NCBI GenBank assembly: GCA_023435855.1
Contig: JAEZLG010000133.1
Span: forward strand, 1-7,129
Direction: 5' to 3'
Origin: Bacillota bacterium
Lineage (GTDB): Bacteria > Bacillota > Clostridia > Christensenellales > CAG-138
Length of the DNA stretch: 7,129 nt
This document shows positions 1 to 5,012 of this stretch, piece by piece. The translations under genes and the position numbers were made by a program. How positions within the stretch are numbered: position 1 is the first letter of the stretch; each line of letters begins with the position of its first letter. The notes under the pieces were generated by a model. It was not told the origin of the DNA and did not search any database. It worked only from the letters and a program-made list of their open reading frames with translations.

Positions 1-230
1 AATGAACAGTCCATCTCAAAGCAGGCATTTTGGTTTCCCTTAATAACGTCGAGCTTTTTCCCTTCCCGTGCGCTATGCAAATAAAGCGTAATCGCCGTGC
101 CGTCAAAATCGTACCCGAAGTTCATCGGCACTATGTAGGGAAATTCGTTGTCACAAAGCCCGAGACGCATGATTTTGCATTTTTTTAAAATGCCCGCATA
201 GTCCTTAGATTCCCTGTCCGCGCGCCGCAT
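1..230 (-). CDS. NimA-like / pyridoxamine 5'-phosphate oxidase family flavin protein (C-terminus cut by window edge)
   Basis: The first 76 codons of a protein beginning MRRADRESKDYAGILKKCKI and continuing with a segment reading RLGLCDNEFPYIVPMNFGY and a stretch with LYLHSAREGKKLDVI. This is the N-terminal pattern of the small split-barrel FMN-binding proteins related to pyridoxamine phosphate oxidase, especially the NimA (5-nitroimidazole reductase-like) branch: an Arg-rich start, then a strand with FPYIVPMNFGY, then the YLHSA strand. These are cytoplasmic flavin reductases of mostly unknown natural substrate; drug resistance should not be assumed. The start is well supported by AGGGAGG at 237-243, six bases upstream. 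The gene is divergent from the HTH regulator at 354, so co-regulation from the shared upstream region is possible. The rest of the gene (about half of a usual 150-170 residue protein) lies left of the window. Family call good, exact function unknown. Confidence 0.85.
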   Translation of the reverse strand, partial: MRRADRESKDYAGILKKCKIMRLGLCDNEFPYIVPMNFGYDFDGTAITLYLHSAREGKKLDVIKGNQNACFEMDCS

Positions 231-258
231 AAAAAACCTCCCTAAGATAGATAGGACA

Positions 259-287
259 AGTATATCATGCGTGCATTGCATATACCA
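259..287 (-). promoter_or_regulatory. Candidate promoter of the NimA-like gene
   Basis: Reading the minus strand, TATACT (259-264) is preceded by TGA, giving an extended -10 element (TGn). The -35 at normal spacing (around 282-287, TGGTAT) is poor, as is common for extended -10 promoters. Transcription would start near 252, just upstream of the AGGGAGG ribosome binding site at 237-243. Confidence 0.45.
260..285. repeat. Interrupted inverted repeat in the divergent promoter region (possible operator)
   Basis: GTATAT (260-265) and ATATAC (280-285) are inverted copies separated by 14 bases; the spacer holds ATGC-GT-GCAT (267-276). The repeat covers the -10 and spacer of the minus-strand promoter, where a repressor or activator would act. 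The divergent HTH regulator is the obvious candidate ligand, but nothing in the sequence proves binding, and AT-rich promoters give such short repeats by chance. Confidence 0.3.
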
Positions 288-291
288 TATT

Positions 292-318
292 TTGTCGATT
301 GGGTGTATGTGCTATAAT
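292..318 (+). promoter_or_regulatory. Promoter of the HTH-TPR regulator gene
   Basis: A perfect TATAAT (313-318) is preceded by TGC, an extended -10 element. A partial -35, TTGTCG (292-297), sits 15 bases upstream, short spacing that the TGn element can compensate. The expected start is near 325, leaving a leader of about 29 bases before the ATG at 354. Confidence 0.65.
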
Positions 319-353
319 AGAAAAGATCATAATGGACGGGCAGAGTATTCGAA

Positions 354-1328
354 ATGACGAACTATCGTGTAGGTGAAACCATACGAAAATTGCGCACGCA
401 ATTAGCCATCACACAGGAAGACCTTTGTGACGGTATTTGCGCTGTGCCGACGATGTCCCGTATCGAAAACGGGCATCGTTTGCCGAGCAAGGCGGTTTTT
501 GACGCGCTGATGCAACGCATGGGCAGAAGCAGCGATTTATATGATGTACTGATGAGCGATCATGATTTTGCGATACATGAGAAAAAATACGAAGTACGTG
601 AGAGCGTTGTCGTACGGGATTTCGAAAAGGCGAGCATACAGCTGAACGAATTTAACACATTGATTGCAGAGGACGACGAAAAGCTGTACCAACAGTTTTC
701 TCTGTATATGAGCGTTATTATCGGCGCAGAGCACGGTATGCCCGACATAGAGGTTTTAGAGAAACTTCAAAAGGCGATATCACTTACGATTCCCAAGTAC
801 AACAAAAGCAAACTGAATGAGTTATATTTAGATTTTGACGAGATTACAATTATCAGTAATATCGCAATCGTATACGGCAAGCTGGGAAGGCTCGATGAAG
901 CAACAAAACTCTTCACAGAACTTGAGGAGTACCTAACCTGTCACCATATCGATGCGCAGGAGAAGATGCGCACGTATCCCATGGTATTGTATAATCTGTC
1001 AAAATGCTTTGGGCAAACCGAACGCTATTTAGACTGCATCCGCATTTGCGACAAGGGGATACAGCTGTGCAAGCAAACAGACTGCACGCGCTTGATGGCA
1101 AAATTCCATTATAATCGCAGTTGGGCCATTCAAAAACGCGGAAAGCCGGAACAGCTTGAGGAAGCGAAAAGCAACATCATATTTGCCTACTTGCTCGCGT
1201 CATCTGTTGATGACGATAAAAATATGCAGTATTATGTGGAGTTCGCACGGGAATACTTCGGGCTTGAGCTTCCGGCAATGTTCCCTTATTTCCCGGTATA
1301 TTCCCACTCAGCATCACAGCAAAGCTGA
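354..1328 (+). CDS. XRE-type HTH regulator with TPR-like C-terminal domain (RRNPP-like peptide receptor candidate)
   Basis: A 324-residue cytoplasmic protein. Residues about 5-62 form an XRE/Cro HTH domain: the recognition region reads ITQEDLCDGICAVPTMSRIE followed by NG. The remaining 260 residues are helical with TPR-like pairs, clearest at about 163-194 (ISNIAIVYGKLGRLDEATKLF), 207-239 (LYNLSKCFGQTERYLDCIRI) and 249-284. An N-terminal HTH plus TPR array at about 300 residues is the layout of PlcR, NprR-like and Rgg-like RRNPP regulators, which bind a re-imported secreted peptide and change DNA binding. The start is chosen because the HTH begins at once and a promoter lies just upstream; the ribosome site is weak (GGACGGG/CAGAG, 334-345). 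The last 43 bp overlap the 3' end of a small secreted-peptide gene on the other strand, the strongest contextual hint of a quorum-sensing role. It could instead be an orphan stress or sporulation regulator. HTH call sure; peptide receptor function inferred. Confidence 0.9.
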   Translation: MTNYRVGETIRKLRTQLAITQEDLCDGICAVPTMSRIENGHRLPSKAVFDALMQRMGRSSDLYDVLMSDHDFAIHEKKYEVRESVVVRDFEKASIQLNEFNTLIAEDDEKLYQQFSLYMSVIIGAEHGMPDIEVLEKLQKAISLTIPKYNKSKLNELYLDFDEITIISNIAIVYGKLGRLDEATKLFTELEEYLTCHHIDAQEKMRTYPMVLYNLSKCFGQTERYLDCIRICDKGIQLCKQTDCTRLMAKFHYNRSWAIQKRGKPEQLEEAKSNIIFAYLLASSVDDDKNMQYYVEFAREYFGLELPAMFPYFPVYSHSASQQS

Positions 1329-1429
1329 ATCCCCTGCGGTTGATCTGCTTTTGCCTGTACGACGGAAAAAATACCGATGAGTGCGAATACGCAAGCGAAT
1401 AAGATAAAGAACTTAGCTGTTTTTTTCAT
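1286..1429 (-). CDS. Small secreted peptide precursor, candidate pheromone of the adjacent RRNPP-like regulator
   Basis: A 47-residue precursor. It starts MKKTAKFF, followed by a hydrophobic core ILFACVFALIGIFSVV (residues 9-24) and signal-peptidase-like sites VQA (24-26) or AKA (26-28). Cleavage after residue 28 would leave DQPQGIQLCCDAEWEYTGK, with adjacent Cys37-Cys38 and one Trp42. The start at 1429 rather than the upstream in-frame ATG at 1483 is set by AAAGGAGA (1439-1446), nine bases away, and by the classic Lys-Lys signal peptide beginning. Size and layout resemble the 40-50 residue Phr, PapR and NprX propeptides of RRNPP systems, which are exported by Sec, trimmed and re-imported by an oligopeptide permease. 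The gene is tail-to-tail with the regulator and shares 43 bp with it, whereas classical pairs are usually on one strand. Alternatives are a small secreted toxin or bacteriocin-like peptide. Coding status is good; the signalling role is inference. Confidence 0.7.
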   Translation of the reverse strand: MKKTAKFFILFACVFALIGIFSVVQAKADQPQGIQLCCDAEWEYTGK

Positions 1430-1438
1430 GTTGTAAAA

Positions 1439-1446
1439 TCTCCTTT
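1439..1446 (-). promoter_or_regulatory. Ribosome binding site that fixes the peptide gene start
   Basis: On the minus strand AAAGGAGA precedes the ATG at 1429 by nine bases. The upstream in-frame ATG (1483) has no such site, and starting there would put charged residues before the signal peptide. Confidence 0.75.
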
Positions 1447-1454
1447 TTTCTAGT

Positions 1455-1482
1455 ATTCTAACATCAAAGAGGATATTCACCA
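1455..1482 (-). promoter_or_regulatory. Candidate promoter of the secreted-peptide gene
   Basis: On the minus strand TAGAAT (1455-1460) is preceded by TGT, an extended -10. The best -35 at 16 bases spacing is the poor TGGTGA (1477-1482). Its outer part falls in one arm of the 46-bp dyad at 1479-1524, so a protein bound to the dyad could help or block RNA polymerase. The start near 1448 would give a very short leader that just includes the ribosome site. Confidence 0.4.
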
Positions 1483-1534
1483 TGCCGTTTTCGGAAAGTA
1501 TAAATTTTCCGATTACGTCATGGTTTTTGTTTTT
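1479..1534 (+). terminator. 46-bp dyad plus T-tract: plus-strand terminator and/or operator
   Basis: A concentric dyad: ACCATG (1479-1484) pairs with CATGGT (1519-1524), CGT (1486-1488) with ACG (1515-1517), and TCGGAAA (1491-1497) with TTTCCGA (1506-1512), around an 8-base centre. Mismatches occur only at 1485/1518 and 1489-1490/1513-1514. On the plus strand the right arm runs straight into TTTTTGTTTTT (1524-1534), the form of an intrinsic terminator, and this is the first one downstream of the regulator gene. On the minus strand no T-tract follows. The same DNA lies between the peptide gene and the S41-like gene, so it could also be a binding site for a dimeric regulator. The two readings are not exclusive. 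Confidence 0.6.
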
Positions 1535-1549
1535 ATAACAAGCTATTAT
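1521..1549 (+). promoter_or_regulatory. Weak candidate promoter of the S41-like gene
   Basis: TATTAT (1544-1549), overlapping TATAAA (1547-1552), is a reasonable -10 in a very AT-rich stretch. At 17 bases spacing the -35 is the poor TGGTTT (1521-1526), which overlaps the T-tract of the dyad. A weak -35 could mean that an activator is needed. The leader would be about 45 bases. Confidence 0.35.
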
Positions 1550-1558
1550 AAATTGTTA
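1536..1558. repeat. Inverted repeat spanning the S41-like gene's -10 region
   Basis: TAACAA (1536-1541) and TTGTTA (1553-1558) are inverted copies with 11 bases between them, bracketing TATTATAAA. Placement over a -10 element suits a repressor site, but the arms are only six bases and AT-rich. Confidence 0.3.
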
Positions 1559-1602
1559 AAGAATCCCACAACGCAGGATGATCGGTTTTGTGAGGTTTTA
1601 TT

Positions 1603-2547
1603 ATGAAAAAAATGTCTTTTGAACAATTTAAAGAGTATTACTGTTCGCGGTATGTCAACTATTATCGATTTTCGGCTTATGCCGGTATGGACAACATCAT
1701 TGACTATGTGTTAGCAAACGGTGATCTCTGGTTTTATATAGCATCAGGCGAGTTATATGCGCTTCACAAGCTTGGTTTTGAAGTGCTGCGCTGCGAGGAT
1801 GGCTATATCTTTTATCGGGTGAATGCGTCTTTGACGGACCAAATTGACCTTGGGGATTGCTTGATTGCAATAAATGACCATTCTCCGGATGATACCTACA
1901 ATACGAACGGGGTGGAAAGGGATTGCATCGATTTGATTATTAAAACACCGCTGGGGCTTATGAAGAATATTACGTTAAAGCTGCCAAAACCGGAAGAGGA
2001 TCATAGAATCGAAACACTGTATGAATCCTTGTCTGAGGATTTGGGATTCATAAAAATCAGAGCGTTCAGCCTTAATGACATTGAAACATTAAAAACGCTG
2101 CTTACTCAAAAAAAGAGGATTATCATTGATATAAGCAGTTGCTCCGGTGGGCCGGTCAATGAAATGCTGCAATATGCCAATCATTTTGCAAACCAAAATA
2201 TGAAGCTGAGCTTTGAGGATAAAAACGGCATAGTAACACATAAAGTCCTTCCTGCCCAAAGCAATAATGATATAGTCGTAAAGCAAATCGACTTTATTGT
2301 AAGCTCTGCGACCGCAAATACTGCAGAAATGTTTTGCTTGTTGCTAAGAACCTATTATGCCGGTATGATTTACGGAAAAAAGACAACGGGCAACATGCTT
2401 GTTCAGGAACTTATAGATGTTGATGGGGTAATTGTAGCGCTTCCGGTTTACAGGCTTATAAAGCCTTATCGCTTCTATAACGGTACGCTTGCTAACTATG
2501 ATGGCGAATGTATACTGCCCGATTGTGCAGAGAGCCTTATAAGTTGA
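1603..2547 (+). CDS. Diverged S41-family (C-terminal processing peptidase-like) protein, probably catalytically inactive
   Basis: A 314-residue protein. A PDZ-like piece sits around residues 78-98 (IDLGDCLIAINDHSPDD). An S41 core follows: LGFIKIRAFS (147-156), RIIIDISSCSGGPVNEMLQY (172-191, matching the usual IlDLRnNpGG segment), the nucleophile region IVSSATANTAE (232-242), and YGKKTTGN (257-264). In active members the Ser lies three residues before the conserved Glu and the Lys 25 residues later (as in E. coli Tsp, Ser430/Lys455); here those positions hold Asn239 and Asn264. No signal peptide is seen, whereas typical CtpA/CtpB/Tsp enzymes are exported, so this one seems cytoplasmic. GTGAGG (1590-1595) supports the start. 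The gene diverges from the secreted-peptide gene and is visibly more AT-rich than the downstream nfn operon, which suggests an accessory origin. It may bind peptides without cutting them. Fold call fairly sure; role unknown. Confidence 0.75.
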   Translation: MKKMSFEQFKEYYCSRYVNYYRFSAYAGMDNIIDYVLANGDLWFYIASGELYALHKLGFEVLRCEDGYIFYRVNASLTDQIDLGDCLIAINDHSPDDTYNTNGVERDCIDLIIKTPLGLMKNITLKLPKPEEDHRIETLYESLSEDLGFIKIRAFSLNDIETLKTLLTQKKRIIIDISSCSGGPVNEMLQYANHFANQNMKLSFEDKNGIVTHKVLPAQSNNDIVVKQIDFIVSSATANTAEMFCLLLRTYYAGMIYGKKTTGNMLVQELIDVDGVIVALPVYRLIKPYRFYNGTLANYDGECILPDCAESLIS

Positions 2548-2605
2548 TTGCTTAGTACAATGCTGATTTTTTCAGCCCACACCACAAAACTGTAATTAAT
2601 TAGGA

Positions 2606-2635
2606 ATGGCATTTTATCCACACGTAGGGTACAAT
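2606..2635 (+). promoter_or_regulatory. Promoter of the nfnAB operon
   Basis: TACAAT (2630-2635) forms a good -10 with ATGGCA (2606-2611) as -35 at 18 bases spacing, and AT-rich DNA (palindrome TAATTAATTA, 2593-2602) just upstream could serve as an UP element. Transcription would begin near 2642. This argues against an N-terminal extension of nfnA back to the in-frame ATG at 2606, which lies inside the promoter. Confidence 0.6.
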
Positions 2636-2670
2636 AGTATCGTGCGTATTTATGCATATCCAAGGCTACA

Positions 2671-2676
2671 AAGGAG
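2671..2676 (+). promoter_or_regulatory. Ribosome binding site fixing the nfnA start at 2684
   Basis: AAGGAG lies seven bases before the ATG at 2684. An in-frame ATG at 2678 is only one base from it and the ATG at 2606 has no site, so 2684 is preferred. Confidence 0.8.
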
Positions 2677-2683
2677 AATGCTC

Positions 2684-3532
2684 ATGTTTAAAATTGTTTC
2701 TAAAGAAGAGCTCAACCCGACCGTAACACTCATGCGCATCGAAGCTCCGGACATCGCTAAAAAGGCGGAGCCGGGACAGTTTGTAATTTTGCGGGTGGAT
2801 TCTAAAGGTGAGCGCTTCCCCCTGACAATCGCGGATTATGACCGCGATAAGGGGCTTATCACCATTATTTTTCAAATTGTGGGCGCTGCGACCAAACTCC
2901 TAAACGGGTTGAACGTTGGCGATTCCCTGCATGATTTTGTTGGTCCCTTAGGTGTACCTTCGCATGTGGAAGGGCTTAAAAAGGTGGCTGTTATAGGTGG
3001 CGGCGTGGGCAGCGCAATTGCGTACCCTGTTGCGAAAAAACTCCATGAACTTGGCGCATCAGTGCATACGATTGCCGGTTTCCGCACCAAGGACCTTGTT
3101 ATCCTTGAGGACGAATTCCGAAACGTTAGCGATAAATTCTTCATCATGACCGACGACGGCAGCTACGGCGAAAAGGGCCTTGTGACCAACGCATTAAAAT
3201 CGCTTATCGACAGCGGTGAGAACTACGATGAAGTGATTGCCATCGGCCCCATCATCATGATGAAATTCGTGGCAAAGCTCACCAAGGAGTACGGTATCAA
3301 GACCGTGGTGAGCATGAACCCCATCATGATTGACGGAACGGGCATGTGCGGCTGCTGCCGCCTTAGCGTAGGTGGAGAAACCAAGTTCGCTTGCGTAGAC
3401 GGGCCGGAGTTTGACGGGCATCTTGTGGATTTCGATCAGCTTATGAAACGCAACCGTGTCTATTCGGCATTCGAGCAAAACCGTGCACGCGAAGCCGATT
3501 GCAGGCTAATGGCAAAGAAGGTCGGTGAATAA
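2684..3532 (+). CDS. nfnA: NfnA: FAD/[2Fe-2S] small subunit of NADH-dependent reduced ferredoxin:NADP+ oxidoreductase
   Basis: A 282-residue cytoplasmic flavoprotein of the ferredoxin reductase superfamily, also named SudB or NfnS. It has an FAD-binding barrel with RFPLTIAD (44-51), a nucleotide-binding turn VIGGGVGSAIAYPVA (103-117), and a C-terminal [2Fe-2S] segment: Asp217, Cys222, Cys225 and Cys237, in DGTGMCGCCR and FACVDGPEFDGH. The spacing equals the unusual one-Asp, three-Cys ligand set known from the NfnA crystal structure family, so the Asp is expected to be a ligand. With NfnB it forms the electron-bifurcating complex that couples NADPH oxidation to reduction of NAD+ and low-potential ferredoxin, or the reverse. 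One base separates its stop from the nfnB ATG, indicating translational coupling. PyrK and HydG-like paralogues share the fold, but the partner gene decides the call. Confidence 0.93.
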   Translation: MFKIVSKEELNPTVTLMRIEAPDIAKKAEPGQFVILRVDSKGERFPLTIADYDRDKGLITIIFQIVGAATKLLNGLNVGDSLHDFVGPLGVPSHVEGLKKVAVIGGGVGSAIAYPVAKKLHELGASVHTIAGFRTKDLVILEDEFRNVSDKFFIMTDDGSYGEKGLVTNALKSLIDSGENYDEVIAIGPIIMMKFVAKLTKEYGIKTVVSMNPIMIDGTGMCGCCRLSVGGETKFACVDGPEFDGHLVDFDQLMKRNRVYSAFEQNRAREADCRLMAKKVGE

Positions 3533-3533
3533 T

Positions 3534-4931
3534 ATGGCATACAATAATTCCCCTAATAAAACTCCCATCCCCGAGGCAAAGCCAGAAGTTCGAAACAAAG
3601 ACTTCAATGAGGTCGCGCTCGGCTATACGGCGGAGGACGCCGTAAACGAAGCGAACCGCTGCCTCAACTGCAAGCATAGGCCTTGTGTGAACGGCTGCCC
3701 CGTAGGCATTGCGATCCCTGATTTTATTACTCTTATAAAAGATGGCGACTTTGCCGCCGCTGCAGAAAAGATATATGAAACCAACCTCATGCCCGCTATA
3801 TGCGGCCGCGTATGCCCGCAGGAAAAGCAATGCGAACAGCTTTGCGTGCGCGGCATTAAGGGTGACCCTGTCGGCATAGGCAGGCTCGAGCGTTTCGCGG
3901 CGGATTATTATATGAATAACGTCACGAAGGCGCCCGTTGTGCCTGAGAAGAACGGGCATAAGGTGGCGGTGGTCGGCTCCGGTCCCTCCGGCCTTACCTG
4001 CGCGGGCGAGCTCGCCCGCATGGGTTACGAGGTGACGGTGTTTGAAGCACTGCATGAGGCAGGCGGCGTATTGGTGTACGGCATACCCGAATTCCGTTTG
4101 CCGAAAAAAATCGTGAGCGACGAGATAGAAAACCTCAAAAAGCTCGGCGTAACCATACGTACCAATTTTGTAGTCGGTAAAACCGCCACGGTGGACGAGC
4201 TTATTGAGCGTGACAATTTTGAAGCCGTCTTTGTAGGTAGCGGCGCAGGACTCCCCTCGTTTATGAACATCCCAGGTGAGGAAGCGGGCGGTGTGTATTC
4301 CGCCAACGAATTCCTTACCCGCATAAACCTCATGAAGGCATTCCGTACGGATGCCGAAACACCCATTCCCCATCCGAATAAGGTTGTGGTAGTGGGTGGC
4401 GGCAACGTAGCTATGGATGCGGCGCGCTGCGCGAAGCGCATTGGTGCCGAATCGTCCATCGTATACCGCAGAACGGAAAAGGAACTCCCCGCGAGGATTG
4501 AGGAAGTACACCATGCCAAGGAAGAAGGCATCGAGTTCCATTTCCTTGTCAGCCCCGTTGCAATTCTAGAAGATGAAAACGGCTGGGTGCGCGGTGTGCG
4601 TTTTGAAAAAATGCGCCTGAGCGAGCCTGATGCCTCGGGCCGCGCAAAGCCGGTGCGCATAGAGGGCAGCGAATTTGAGATAGAGGCCGATTGCGTAGTC
4701 ATGGCCATCGGTAATTCGCCCAATCCCCTCATAAGCCGTACCACAGAGGGTCTTGAGGTAAACCGCCGCGGCTGCTTGGTCCTTCGAGACGAGGACACAG
4801 GTCTTACCACGCGCGACGGGATCTTCGCCGGAGGCGACGCGGTAACAGGCGCTGCAACGGTCATCCTCGCCATGGGTGCCGGTAAAACCGCAGCGAAGTC
4901 AATCGACGAGTATATTAAGGCGAAACAGTAA
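3534..4931 (+). CDS. nfnB: NfnB: FAD/[4Fe-4S] large subunit of the bifurcating NADH-dependent ferredoxin:NADP+ oxidoreductase
   Basis: A 465-residue protein of the glutamate synthase small subunit superfamily, also named SudA, NfnL or, misleadingly, GltA. The N-terminal part carries two Cys clusters for [4Fe-4S] centres: C43, C46, C51, C55 and C90, C94, C100, C104. Then come an FAD Rossmann motif VAVVGSGPSGLTCAGELARM (144-163), the GGVLVYGIPEFRLPKK segment (177-192), an NADPH Rossmann motif VVVVGGGNVAMDAARC (284-299) with YRRTEKELPAR (311-321) that can hold the 2'-phosphate, and the closing FAD motif GIFAGGDAVTGAATVI (429-444). NfnB family members use one Glu as a cluster ligand; Glu101 is a candidate. 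The ATG at 3534 is preferred over the in-frame GTG at 3525 because GGTGA (3524-3528) is well placed for it. Pairing with nfnA and absence of a large glutamate synthase gene favour bifurcation over glutamate synthesis. Followed by a strong terminator. Confidence 0.93.
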   Translation: MAYNNSPNKTPIPEAKPEVRNKDFNEVALGYTAEDAVNEANRCLNCKHRPCVNGCPVGIAIPDFITLIKDGDFAAAAEKIYETNLMPAICGRVCPQEKQCEQLCVRGIKGDPVGIGRLERFAADYYMNNVTKAPVVPEKNGHKVAVVGSGPSGLTCAGELARMGYEVTVFEALHEAGGVLVYGIPEFRLPKKIVSDEIENLKKLGVTIRTNFVVGKTATVDELIERDNFEAVFVGSGAGLPSFMNIPGEEAGGVYSANEFLTRINLMKAFRTDAETPIPHPNKVVVVGGGNVAMDAARCAKRIGAESSIVYRRTEKELPARIEEVHHAKEEGIEFHFLVSPVAILEDENGWVRGVRFEKMRLSEPDASGRAKPVRIEGSEFEIEADCVVMAIGNSPNPLISRTTEGLEVNRRGCLVLRDEDTGLTTRDGIFAGGDAVTGAATVILAMGAGKTAAKSIDEYIKAKQ

Positions 4932-4937
4932 AACATG

Positions 4938-4979
4938 ATTTTAAAAGGTCCTCCGCGCAAGCGGAGGACCTTTTAAAAT
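4938..4979. terminator. Bidirectional intrinsic terminator between nfnB and the minus-strand genes
   Basis: A perfect stem of 18-19 bp (4938-4956 with 4961-4979) has a GC-rich core GGTCCTCCGC / GCGGAGGACC, a GCAA tetraloop (4957-4960) and flanking TTTT/AAAA that provide a T-run on each strand. It begins seven bases after the nfnB stop. On the minus strand it would end the transcript coming from the L,D-transpeptidase gene. Confidence 0.92.
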
Positions 4980-5012
4980 ATCCGGAAAAGTGGTTAGTAA
5001 CTGCCTGATTTC

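Noticed and set aside
1286..1429. Peptide gene as an AgrD-type cyclic autoinducer precursor
   Set aside because: It has two adjacent Cys, but there is no AgrB-like membrane protease or AgrC-like kinase in the window, and it carries a cleavable Sec-type signal rather than the amphipathic AgrD leader.
1430..1483. Longer start of the secreted peptide at 1483
   Set aside because: The added 18 residues would precede the signal peptide, no ribosome site is present at 1483, and AAAGGAGA sits correctly before 1429.
1553..1571. TTGTTAA at 1553-1559 as a Rex (NADH-sensing) operator
   Set aside because: Only one half-site matches; the downstream half (around CCCACAA) does not fit with the required spacing.
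2562..2576. GCTGA-ttttt-TCAGC hairpin as terminator of the S41-like gene
   Set aside because: The stem is only five base pairs and is followed by CCCACACC, not a T-run.
2606..2683. N-terminal extension of NfnA from the ATG at 2606
   Set aside because: The extra residues match no NfnA sequence pattern, there is no ribosome site before 2606, and the segment contains a good promoter.
3441..4541. A 366-codon open frame on the minus strand antisense to the nfnA-nfnB junction
   Set aside because: It mirrors two clearly identified genes, has no ribosome site and shows no recognisable domain; long antisense frames arise from the codon bias of the GC-richer nfn genes. The 311-codon minus-strand frame at 4025-4960 is rejected for the same reason; its N-terminus lies inside the terminator hairpin.
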